Below, one piece after another: positions 1-5,402 of a DNA stretch of 8,472 nt. The stretch lies in NCBI GenBank assembly GCA_900556205.1, contig USNX01000041.1, positions 1 to 8,472 of the forward strand. The letters are read 5' to 3'. Below the pieces are notes generated by a model that had not been told where the DNA came from, made no database searches, and saw only the letters and a list, made by a program, of their open reading frames with translations. The stretch comes from an uncultured Collinsella sp. Lineage in GTDB: Bacteria > Actinomycetota > Coriobacteriia > Coriobacteriales > Coriobacteriaceae. The translations under genes were made by a program, and so were the position numbers. Every line of letters starts with the position of its first letter. Within the stretch, counting starts at the first letter, position 1.

Positions 1-708
1 CTTCTCGACGGCAGAGTAATCGCAATCCCAGTAGCGCTCGATGTTCATCTTGCCGGTCGGGATATCGACGGTAAAGTAGTGCGCCGGCGGCAGCTTATAG
101 ACGCCCTCGAAGAAGGTCTCCTCGGTTGCCGAATACTGCAGCGTCATGTACGGACGCAGAGCCTTTTTGTTGACCGCCTTGTGGAAGTGCGGGTAGTCCA
201 GGAAGCTCTTGATCTCAGAACCAAAGAGCACGCCCGGCGCACCGTCGCCCGCATCGGCCATGGGATAGTAGTAGAGCGGCTTGATGCCAAAGATGTCGCG
301 GGCGCCAAAGAGCTTGTTCTTCTTTTTGTCCCAGATGACGAAGGCGTACATACCGCGCAGGCGGTCGAGCACGGCCTCGCCCCACTCCTCGTAGCCGTGC
401 AGGAGGCTCTCGGTGTCGGCGCCGCAGTGGAACTTGTAGCCCTTGGCCTCGAGCTCGGAGCGAAGCTCCTGGAAGTTGTAGATCTCGCCGTTGAAGACGA
501 TGACGACACTGCCGTCCTCATTTGCCATGGGCTGGGCGCCGGCCTCAGTCAGGTCGAGGATCGACGGGCGGCGGAAGCCGAGGGCGACGCGGCCGTCGAT
601 GAACTGGCCGCCCATGTCGGGACCACGATGGACGATGCGGTCCATCATCTTGGTGAGCACCTCGGATTGGTTATCCGTCCCACCGACAAAACCGACAAAA
701 CCGCACAT
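1..708 (-). CDS. asnB: Asparagine synthetase (glutamine-hydrolysing), N-terminal part; 3' end outside window
   Basis: Converts aspartate, glutamine and ATP to asparagine in the cytoplasm. The visible 236 residues cover the class II glutamine amidotransferase domain. They start MCGFVG, so Cys2 becomes the N-terminal nucleophile once Met is removed. RGPD lies at 28-31, NGEIYN at 73-78, GADTE at 96-100 and GARDIFGIKPLYY near 135-147. A linker with RYWDCDY near 225-231 leads toward the missing synthetase domain. The RRPSILDL segment (46-53) carries Pro where RLSI is more usual. The start is fixed by the catalytic Cys and by a GAGGGG ribosome site about 8 nt upstream. Members of this family run to about 550-630 residues, so more than half is outside the window. 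The gene is divergent from tRNA-Val. I am confident of the family; the exact subtype (AsnB or AsnO-like) cannot be decided from this half. Confidence 0.95.
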   Translation of the reverse strand, partial: MCGFVGFVGGTDNQSEVLTKMMDRIVHRGPDMGGQFIDGRVALGFRRPSILDLTEAGAQPMANEDGSVVIVFNGEIYNFQELRSELEAKGYKFHCGADTESLLHGYEEWGEAVLDRLRGMYAFVIWDKKKNKLFGARDIFGIKPLYYYPMADAGDGAPGVLFGSEIKSFLDYPHFHKAVNKKALRPYMTLQYSATEETFFEGVYKLPPAHYFTVDIPTGKMNIERYWDCDYSAVEK

Positions 709-759
709 ATACTATCCCCTCTGCTGTTGCTGGGTATCAAATCGAATCAATAGCTTTTG

Positions 760-765
760 AGTATA
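760..765 (-). promoter_or_regulatory. asnB: Candidate -10 element for asnB
   Basis: TATACT on the minus strand lies about 52 nt upstream of the asnB start and differs from TATAAT at one position. No convincing -35 is seen at 16-18 nt; CCGCCC sits there. The implied leader is about 45 nt and shows no riboswitch or T-box-like fold. The call rests on the -10 alone. Confidence 0.4.
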
Positions 766-876
766 CCCGAGGGCGCAAAGAGGGGCGGAATGTTCAGGCA
801 ATCTCAACTGAATCAGCTCCGCGCCGACACGCGCCGGTTACCTTTAATGGATATGAGGTGAACAACCCAATTGTTT

Positions 877-885
877 TGCTATACT
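877..885 (+). promoter_or_regulatory. Extended -10 promoter of tRNA-Val
   Basis: TGCTATACT is an extended -10 (TGn plus TATACT) ending 10 nt before the mature tRNA 5' end. This is the usual distance for a tRNA gene with a short 5' leader. The -35 region (GTGAACA around 858-864) is weak, which fits an extended -10 promoter. Intergenic 709-895 between asnB and this gene holds the two divergent promoters and nothing else that I can see. Confidence 0.6.
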
Positions 886-895
886 CTCTCCGCAC

Positions 896-971
896 GGGCG
901 ATTGGCGCAACGGTTAGCGCAGGTGCTTTACACGCACAAGGCTGGGGGTTCGAATCCCTCATCGCCCACCA
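896..971 (+). tRNA. tRNA-Val (anticodon UAC), CCA encoded
   Basis: A complete 76-nt cloverleaf. The acceptor stem GGGCGAT (896-902) pairs perfectly with ATCGCCC (961-967). The D stem is GCGC/GCGC (905-908 with 917-920) around a loop containing GG. The anticodon stem is 922-926 with 934-938 and has a G-A mismatch at its top. The anticodon loop TTTACAC reads TAC at 929-931. The T stem GGGGG/CCCTC (944-948 with 956-960) closes loop TTCGAAT, and A968 is followed by encoded CCA. UAC reads valine codons GUA and GUG, and more if U34 is modified. The last 18 nt of the gene recur 185 bp downstream. Confidence 0.97.
954..971 (+). repeat. Direct repeat, copy 1: tRNA-Val 3' end
   Basis: ATCCCTCATCGCCCACCA, the terminal 18 nt of the tRNA gene including CCA. 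An exact copy lies at 1139-1156. Direct repeats of a tRNA 3' end are typical of tyrosine-recombinase integration sites, but only 167 bp separate the copies and no integrase is present. Confidence 0.85.
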
Positions 972-982
972 CTTGATTTGAT

Positions 983-1009
983 AGGCCTCCAGCAATGGGG
1001 GCCTTTCTT
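983..1009 (+). terminator. Intrinsic terminator of tRNA-Val
   Basis: An 8-bp stem AGGCCTCC / GGGGGCCT (one G-T pair) around loop AGCAAT is followed by TTTCTT. It starts 12 nt after the CCA end, so the precursor trailer is short. Confidence 0.8.
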
Positions 1010-1027
1010 GTTAGAGCGCCGTGCATG

Positions 1028-1050
1028 GGATTCGAACCCGCAAGGGTGCG
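1028..1050 (+). repeat. T-arm-like repeat, copy 1
   Basis: A 23-nt segment containing GATTCGAACCCGCAAGGG. Its complement reads like a tRNA T arm (GCGGGTTCGAATCC). A near copy at 1212-1234 differs only by moving one A. Both copies come shortly after a tRNA-Val 3' end plus terminator, giving a tandem unit of about 184 bp. Confidence 0.75.
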
Positions 1051-1052
1051 GA

Positions 1053-1080
1053 GCTGAGGAAACGCGAAGCGTTTTCCAGC
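1053..1080. repeat. GCGAAGC mini-hairpin 1
   Basis: About 12 bp of stem (GCTG, bulged A, GGAAACGC pairing with GCGTTTTCCAGC) around a GAA triloop. The tip, GCGAAGC, is known from physical studies as an exceptionally stable DNA mini-hairpin. It is the longest of three such hairpins in 78 bp. Confidence 0.7.
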
Positions 1081-1091
1081 GCAGCACGCAA

Positions 1092-1104
1092 GGCGCGAAG
1101 CGCC
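1092..1104. repeat. GCGAAGC mini-hairpin 2
   Basis: GGCGC GAA GCGCC: a perfect 5-bp stem with the same GAA triloop and GCGAAGC tip as its two neighbours, but with a different stem base. Confidence 0.65.
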
Positions 1105-1117
1105 GCAGCGGAAGCGG

Positions 1118-1130
1118 GCGGCGAAGCCGC
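1118..1130. repeat. CGAAG mini-hairpin 3
   Basis: GCGGC GAA GCCGC: a perfect 5-bp stem with a GAA triloop, ending 8 nt before the orphan tRNA 3' end. Stem sequences differ among the three hairpins while the loop is kept. That suggests selection on structure, or a family of small palindromic repeats. Confidence 0.65.
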
Positions 1131-1138
1131 ACGCGGAC

Positions 1139-1156
1139 ATCCCTCATCGCCCACCA
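1139..1156 (+). repeat. Direct repeat, copy 2: orphan tRNA-Val 3' end with CCA
   Basis: An exact 18-nt copy of 954-971 with no cloverleaf in front of it. The upstream sequence is the hairpin block at 1053-1130, not a D or anticodon arm. Like the true tRNA it is followed within about 10 nt by an intrinsic terminator. It could be a duplicated tRNA tail, an old attachment site, or the remnant of a second tRNA whose body was replaced. Confidence 0.8.
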
Positions 1157-1165
1157 TAGAATTGG

Positions 1166-1197
1166 AAACGGTCCTCGAAAGGGGACCGTTTTTGTTT
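1166..1197 (+). terminator. Second intrinsic terminator, after the orphan tRNA 3' end
   Basis: A 9-bp stem AAACGGTCC / GGACCGTTT with loop TCGAAAGG, followed by TTGTTT. It differs in sequence from the first terminator but sits at the same place relative to the tRNA-Val tail (10 nt after CCA). Unless read-through passes the first terminator, it has no obvious transcript to end. Confidence 0.75.
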
Positions 1198-1211
1198 GGG
1201 CTAGTCGCAGA

Positions 1212-1234
1212 GGAATTCGAACCCGCAGGGTGCG
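1212..1234 (+). repeat. T-arm-like repeat, copy 2
   Basis: A 23-nt segment containing AATTCGAACCCGCAGGG and ending GGGTGCG, matching 1028-1050 after a one-base shift. It closes the second unit of the tandem array and lies 17 bp before the left end of the MITE-like element. Confidence 0.75.
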
Positions 1235-1251
1235 CCCCGTTTCAAGGGCAG

Positions 1252-1278
1252 TGGTCAAAAAATGCCAAATATGAGTAC
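1252..1278 (+). repeat. Left terminal inverted repeat
   Basis: 27 nt, starting TGGTCAAAAAATGCC and ending ATGAGTAC. It matches the complement of 1442-1468 without mismatch, and pairing stops at the next base on both sides. Confidence 0.9.
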
Positions 1279-1441
1279 TGCTACCTTTTTGGTAACAGCA
1301 TTTTCGAAGTTTCAGAGGGCAAATTTGACATCAAAGCAGCGGATAACGGTCCGGATGAGCATTTTTCTGCCAACGAAACTGGACATATGTGGCCTAACTC
1401 GTCAAATTGCGTCTAATTTATATGCTACACAATTGGTGCCC

Positions 1442-1468
1442 GTACTCATATTTGGCATTTTTTGACCA
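1442..1468 (-). repeat. Right terminal inverted repeat
   Basis: 27 nt, starting GTACTCAT and ending GGCATTTTTTGACCA; exact complement of 1252-1278. A small GAGGG/CCCTC hairpin (1469-1486) abuts it on the outside. Confidence 0.9.
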
Positions 1469-1501
1469 GAGGGGCTTTTGGCCCTCGCAAATCGGCAACA
1501 A

Positions 1502-1561
1502 AACGGGCTCCGGATCGCCCAATCGTGCCGTATATGGCACGTCAACAACCCGGAACCCGTT
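1502..1561 (-). terminator. Nested two-stem hairpin, probable end of the argCJBD transcript
   Basis: The outer stem is AACGGGCTCCGG (1502-1513) with CCGGAACCCGTT (1550-1561), 11 of 12 pairs. The inner stem is CGTGCC/GGCACG (1524-1529 with 1536-1541) around GTATAT. On the minus strand it begins 23 nt after the argD stop, and the 3' arm runs into TTTTGTTG, as expected of an intrinsic terminator. An outermost GCAAAT/ATTTGC pair (1487-1492 with 1574-1579) could extend it. The layout resembles the hairpin at 6640-6693. Confidence 0.6.
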
Positions 1562-1584
1562 CCAAGCGGCTAAATTTGCTCGCA

Positions 1585-2868
1585 CTAGGCCAAAACGCCC
1601 GACAGAACCTCGATCAGGCTGTCCACGTCGGCCTCCTCGCACACAAGCGGCGGCAAGAAGCGCAGCGTGTGAGCGCCCGTGGCGTTGATCACAGCGCCGG
1701 CATCCAGCGCACGAGCCACCACGTCATGCGCATCCCCTGCGGCCTCATCCAGATCGCAGCCGAGCATCAGGCCACGGCCACGCACCTCTACCATATGCGG
1801 AAGCTTAGCCAGCGCCTGCTCCATATAGGCGCCCACCTTGGCAGCATGCTCGGCATAATCGCCGCGTACAAGCGCGGAGAGCGTCGCGGCACACGCCGCG
1901 ATGGCCAAGCAGCTACCGCCAAAGGTCGAGCCGTGGTCGCCCGGCTTAAACACGTCGGCAATCTCCTTCTTTGCCACGACGGCACCCATGGGCACGCCAT
2001 CGGCAATGCCCTTGGCAAGACTCATGATGTCGGGACCCACGCCATAGGTCTGGAACGCAAACGGCTTGCCGGAGCGGAAGATTCCGCACTGGACCTCGTC
2101 GGCGATCAGCACGGCGCCCACCTCGTGCGCTAGGTCGCGCGCCGCCGCCATAAACTCCTCGGTCATGGGGTGCACGCCGCTCTCGCCCTGGATCGGCTCG
2201 AGCATGACGGCGCAAATCTCGCTTCCCAACTGCTTAAAGATCGCACGCAACTCGTCGACGTCGTTGGGCGTGCAGGCCACAAAGCCGCCCGGCAGAGGAC
2301 GGAAGCTGTCCTGCAGCCAATCCTGCATGGTGGCGGCAATAGTCTCGAGTGTACGACCGTGGAAGCCGCCGCGCATGCACACGATGGTGTTGCCGCCATT
2401 ACCGGCACGCTTGGCGTACAGGCGCGCGAGCTTCATCGAGCCCTCGTTGGCCTCGGCGCCGGAATTGGCAAAGAACGTCTCCCACACCTGCTCGCCCGCA
2501 GCCGGGGCACCAAGAGCAGCTGCCGTGGTCTCATCGCCGGCGGCAATGGCATCGGCAAGCACGCGCGCACCATCTACGTCGTCGTTAGCAAGCTTGGACA
2601 GCAGCGCCGCGACCTGTCCGCGCTGCTCAATGTAGAAGTAATTGGAGACGTGCATGAGCTTTTTGGTCTGTGCCTCGAGCGCCGAGAGCACAGCCGGGTC
2701 GCCATGACCTAGGCTGCACACGCCGATGCCGGCAAGAAAGTCGAGGTACTCACGGCCATCGTCGCCGGTGAGCTTCATGCCGTGACCCTCGACAAACTCG
2801 ACCGGAGAGCGGCCAAAGGTATGCATAACGTAATGGGATTCAAGCGATTGCTGAGCTGCAAGTGACAT
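1585..2868 (-). CDS. argD: Acetylornithine aminotransferase
   Basis: A class III PLP-dependent aminotransferase that makes N-acetylornithine from N-acetylglutamate semialdehyde and glutamate; ArgD enzymes often also act on succinyl-diaminopimelate. 427 residues. NSGAEANE (135-142) contacts the PLP phosphate. GGFHGRT lies at 167-173, and LEPIQGESG at 223-231 precedes IADEVQCG (255-262) with the Asp that pairs with the pyridine nitrogen. SLAKGIADG places the Schiff-base Lys at 286, and HGSTFGG (312-318) follows. Residues about 95-127, rich in Ala and Asp, form an insertion before the PLP motif that common ArgD proteins lack. The start follows AAAGG at about 7 nt. It is the last gene of the arginine cluster, 69 bp after argB. 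Ornithine aminotransferases are similar, but the neighbours settle the assignment. Confidence 0.95.
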   Translation of the reverse strand: MSLAAQQSLESHYVMHTFGRSPVEFVEGHGMKLTGDDGREYLDFLAGIGVCSLGHGDPAVLSALEAQTKKLMHVSNYFYIEQRGQVAALLSKLANDDVDGARVLADAIAAGDETTAAALGAPAAGEQVWETFFANSGAEANEGSMKLARLYAKRAGNGGNTIVCMRGGFHGRTLETIAATMQDWLQDSFRPLPGGFVACTPNDVDELRAIFKQLGSEICAVMLEPIQGESGVHPMTEEFMAAARDLAHEVGAVLIADEVQCGIFRSGKPFAFQTYGVGPDIMSLAKGIADGVPMGAVVAKKEIADVFKPGDHGSTFGGSCLAIAACAATLSALVRGDYAEHAAKVGAYMEQALAKLPHMVEVRGRGLMLGCDLDEAAGDAHDVVARALDAGAVINATGAHTLRFLPPLVCEEADVDSLIEVLSGVLA

Positions 2869-2937
2869 GGGATGCCTTTCGTTGGGCGCCGGACGGCGCA
2901 GACCTATGGGTGCAGGAATGGGGCGGCTGCGGGTCAG

Positions 2938-3918
2938 CTAGACCGTCTGAAGCTTCTCGACCTCGTCAAGGTTCTCGGTCAGACGCGCAGCAAACGTCGA
3001 AAGCGGATGCGGATGCGTATCGAACTCGTAAGCCGTCTCGGTGGAATGGATCACGGTGCCGACGCCGGCATCGGTCAGCAGCTCCAGGAGCAGCGAATGC
3101 GGCGTAGTACCGTTAATGATGTGGGCACGAAATACGCCGCCGGTAAGCGCATCGACGGCCGCACGCAGCTTGGGAATCATGCCCTTATCGACCTCGCCGC
3201 CGTAGAGCATTTCGTTAACCTCGTCGAGCGTTAGGTTGGAGATAAGCGAGTCCTTGTCGCTAAAGTCCTTGTACAGGCCATCGACATCGGTCAAAAAGAT
3301 TGCCTTATGCGCGTGGAGCGCCGCGGCAACGGCACCGGCGGCAGTGTCGGCGTTGATGTTGAAGAAACCGCCGTCCTCCCCCGCCGCGACGGTAGCGATG
3401 ACGGGGATGTACTCGCTGTCGAGTAAGCGCTCGATATAGTCGGTGTTGACGTGCGTCACTTTGCCCACGCGACCGAGCTCGGGGTCGAGCGGCTCGGCGA
3501 TGAGCGTGCCGGCATCGCTACCCGACACGCCTACGGCCAGGTTGCCGTGGTGGTTGATGGCAGCAACCAGCTCCTGGTTAACCTTGCCGCCCAGCACCTC
3601 GCGCACGATATCCATAGTCGCCGGCGTGGTCACGCGCTGGCCGTTCTTAAACTCGACGGGAATATCGTAATGGCTCAGCGCCTCGTTGATAGCCTTGCCG
3701 CCGCCGTGCACGATGACGGGGCGCATACCGATGATCTTGAGCAAAACGATGTCGCTCATCACGTCGCGGCGCAGCTGCTCATCAACCATGGCGGCACCGC
3801 CGTACTTGATAACGACCGTCTTGCCGGTCAGGTTTTTAATCCACGGCAGCGCTTCGAACAGCAGCTGCGCGGTTGCTTCGTTGGATTCGCTCGAGCGACA
3901 ATCGCGTGCGAATTTCAT
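2938..3918 (-). CDS. argB: Acetylglutamate kinase
   Basis: Phosphorylates N-acetylglutamate, the usual control point of arginine synthesis. 326 residues from the chosen ATG, which has GAGG 6 nt upstream. An in-frame ATG at 3978 would add 20 residues but lacks family character. Amino acid kinase motifs: VIKYGGAAM (36-44, Lys38), IVHGGGKAI (69-77), NGQRVTT (92-98), VGVSGSDAG (129-137), NINAD (187-191), LTDVDGLY (209-216) and GMIPK (246-250). The segment TAQLLFEALPWIKNLTGK (16-33) matches the N-terminal helix of hexameric, arginine-inhibited kinases, which the E. coli type lacks; feedback inhibition by arginine is inferred. After the usual end near GTVI (287-290) there is an extra tail of about 36 residues, His-rich at first and then acidic. 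It lies 81 bp after argJ. Confidence 0.95.
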   Translation of the reverse strand: MKFARDCRSSESNEATAQLLFEALPWIKNLTGKTVVIKYGGAAMVDEQLRRDVMSDIVLLKIIGMRPVIVHGGGKAINEALSHYDIPVEFKNGQRVTTPATMDIVREVLGGKVNQELVAAINHHGNLAVGVSGSDAGTLIAEPLDPELGRVGKVTHVNTDYIERLLDSEYIPVIATVAAGEDGGFFNINADTAAGAVAAALHAHKAIFLTDVDGLYKDFSDKDSLISNLTLDEVNEMLYGGEVDKGMIPKLRAAVDALTGGVFRAHIINGTTPHSLLLELLTDAGVGTVIHSTETAYEFDTHPHPLSTFAARLTENLDEVEKLQTV

Positions 3919-3999
3919 AATCTGCCTCGTCTTTCGTATCGTTATCGCGCCGCGCTTCGCCGTCCGCAATCGCGGCAAGATGCGCAGCGTGCCTGGAAT

Positions 4000-5268
4000 C
4001 TAGGAACGGTAGTCGCCGTTGATGGAGATGTACTCATGCGTGAGGTCGCAGGTCCACACAGTCGTTGCCGCGTCGCCTGCACCCAGGTCGGCCGAGATCA
4101 CGATCTCGGGCGCCTCAAAACGTCGTAGAGCCTCGTCCTCGTCAAAGGGAACAGTCAGACCGTCGCGACAGACGGGCATGCCCATCATGTCGATGGAAAC
4201 GTCTTCCTGATTAAACTTCACGCCGCACTTGCCAAGCGCCATAGCAACGCGACCCCAGTTGCAGTCGTGGCCGGCGATGCAGGTCTTAACGAGCGGCGAG
4301 TTGGCAACGGCACGGGCGGCGATATCGGCTTCCTCGTCGTTGGCGGCGCCGGTAATGTTAACCGTCACGAGCTTTGAAGCACCCTCGCCATCGGCCGCGA
4401 TGTTGCGCGCCAGGCTCTCGCACACCTCGTGCACGGCAAATGCCAACTCGCCAAAGGCATCGGAGCCCTCGACGATAGGCTCGGCATCTGCGGCAGCGGC
4501 GCCGGAGGCAAGCATGATGCAGGTGTCGTTGGTCGAGGTGTCGGAATCGACCGTTACCTTGTTGAAGGTCTGTTTGACGGTCGAGAGCAGCAGGGCATGA
4601 AGTGCCGCAGGCTCGACGGGGGCATCGGTGGTGATAACTGCGATCATGGTGGCCATGTTGGGCATGATCATGCCCGAGCCCTTGCACATTCCGCCTACCG
4701 TATAGACATTGCCCGCATGACCCGCAGCCTCACTGACGTAGGACACGGCGTACTCCTTGGAGTGCGTGTCGGTCGTCATGATGGCGCGAGCGGCATCGGC
4801 GCCACCGTGAGCGGAGAGCGCCTCGTAGGCAGCAGGAATGGCAGTCTCAAATGTGTCGATGGGCAGAATCTGTCCAATCACGCCTGTGGATGCAACTAGG
4901 ATCTGCTGGGATTCACAGCCGATGACCTGCGACGCGATGTTGCAGGTCTCGCGCGCGCATGCAAGGCCGGTCTCACCCGTGGCGGCGTTGGCATTGCCAG
5001 AGTTGATCGAAACGCCGGCGATGATACCGTAGCCCTTGTCGGCACCGCCCAGGTTGGCACGGCTCACCTGCACGGGCGCCGCGCAAAAGCGATTGGTGGT
5101 AAACACGCCGGCACCGGGACAGGGTTTATCGGGCACGACGAGCGCGTAATCCAGACGCTCGGGGTTCTTGCGGAACCCAGCGTGGATGCCTGCAGCCTTA
5201 AAACCAGCCGCAGCCGTAACGCCACCCTCGACGGCGCGAATCTTGATATCAAACAGCTCGGTATTCAT
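4000..5268 (-). CDS. argJ: Glutamate N-acetyltransferase / amino-acid acetyltransferase
   Basis: Transfers acetyl from N-acetylornithine to glutamate, giving ornithine and recycling acetylglutamate; bifunctional forms also use acetyl-CoA. 422 residues, a usual length. The self-cleavage site lies in KGSGMIMPNMATM (196-208): the bond Ala206-Thr207 is cut and Thr207 becomes the nucleophile, giving alpha and beta chains of about 206 and 216 residues. STGVIG (127-132) supplies the oxyanion-hole Thr-Gly. SGNANA (90-95), DSDTSTND (241-248), DCNWGR (335-340) and the C-terminal INGDYRS are family features. AAGGAGT lies about 10 nt upstream of the ATG. The 134-bp gap from argC contains a GAGTGG/CCACTC hairpin (5351-5366) without a T tract, so read-through from argC is expected. 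No argA or argE is seen here, consistent with the cyclic pathway. Confidence 0.96.
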   Translation of the reverse strand: MNTELFDIKIRAVEGGVTAAAGFKAAGIHAGFRKNPERLDYALVVPDKPCPGAGVFTTNRFCAAPVQVSRANLGGADKGYGIIAGVSINSGNANAATGETGLACARETCNIASQVIGCESQQILVASTGVIGQILPIDTFETAIPAAYEALSAHGGADAARAIMTTDTHSKEYAVSYVSEAAGHAGNVYTVGGMCKGSGMIMPNMATMIAVITTDAPVEPAALHALLLSTVKQTFNKVTVDSDTSTNDTCIMLASGAAAADAEPIVEGSDAFGELAFAVHEVCESLARNIAADGEGASKLVTVNITGAANDEEADIAARAVANSPLVKTCIAGHDCNWGRVAMALGKCGVKFNQEDVSIDMMGMPVCRDGLTVPFDEDEALRRFEAPEIVISADLGAGDAATTVWTCDLTHEYISINGDYRS

Positions 5269-5350
5269 CGTCTTTATGACTCCTTATGTCAAACAAAAAA
5301 CGGACATCGGTTGGTGCGCCATGCCAGTCGTAATCATGAGACCGGCTTAA

Positions 5351-5366
5351 GAGTGGCGCCCCACTC
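5351..5366. repeat. Small hairpin in the argC-argJ gap
   Basis: GAGTGG CGCC CCACTC: a 6-bp stem with a 4-nt loop. No U-rich tail follows on the minus strand, so it is not a good terminator. It may act as an RNA processing or stability point between argC and argJ. Confidence 0.4.
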
Positions 5367-5402
5367 GATGCCCGACTACCAAATCGTTAACAATCGAATG
5401 TG

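Larger units (their letters stand above)
1252..1468. mobile_element. MITE-like element, 217 bp, with 27-bp perfect terminal inverted repeats
   Basis: The ends are exact reverse complements over 27 bp (1252-1278 and 1442-1468). The outer end reads TGGTCAAAAAATGCC. The interior is more AT-rich than the flanking genes and has no ORF able to encode a transposase. A small imperfect hairpin (1279-1297, TGCTACC T5 GGTAACA) lies just inside the left end. No clear target-site duplication is visible; the flanks read GGGCAG and GAGGGG. Perfect TIRs, small size and lack of coding sequence fit a non-autonomous element moved in trans. A structural intergenic repeat is the alternative. It lies between the orphan tRNA unit and the argD terminator and interrupts no gene. 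Confidence 0.8.

Noticed and set aside
79..753. 224-codon plus-strand frame opposite asnB
   Set aside because: Antisense to a clear amidotransferase domain; no recognisable domain of its own.
1053..1130. CRISPR-like array from the repeated GCGAAGC units
   Set aside because: The repeats are short hairpins with unequal stems and spacing; there are no uniform repeats or spacers and no cas genes.
928..1140. Minus-strand ORF ending GDEGFEPPALCV, and overlapping plus ORFs at 978-1416
   Set aside because: GFEPP-type peptides are the well-known artefact of translating the antisense of a tRNA T arm. These frames cover the tRNA and hairpin repeats, have no ribosome site and no protein-like composition.
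954..1156. tRNA-Val 3' direct repeats as attL/attR of an integrated element
   Set aside because: The geometry fits, but only 167 bp separates the copies and there is no integrase, so an active integrative element is not supported. It is kept only as a possible remnant.
1469..1486. GAGGG/CCCTC hairpin as the argD terminator
   Set aside because: On the minus strand it is followed by TGGTCAAAAAA rather than a U tract, and the nested hairpin at 1502-1561 is nearer and better.
3919..3978. Longer argB start at 3978
   Set aside because: The added 20 residues are basic and unlike the family, and the internal ATG at 3918 has a well-placed GAGG site.
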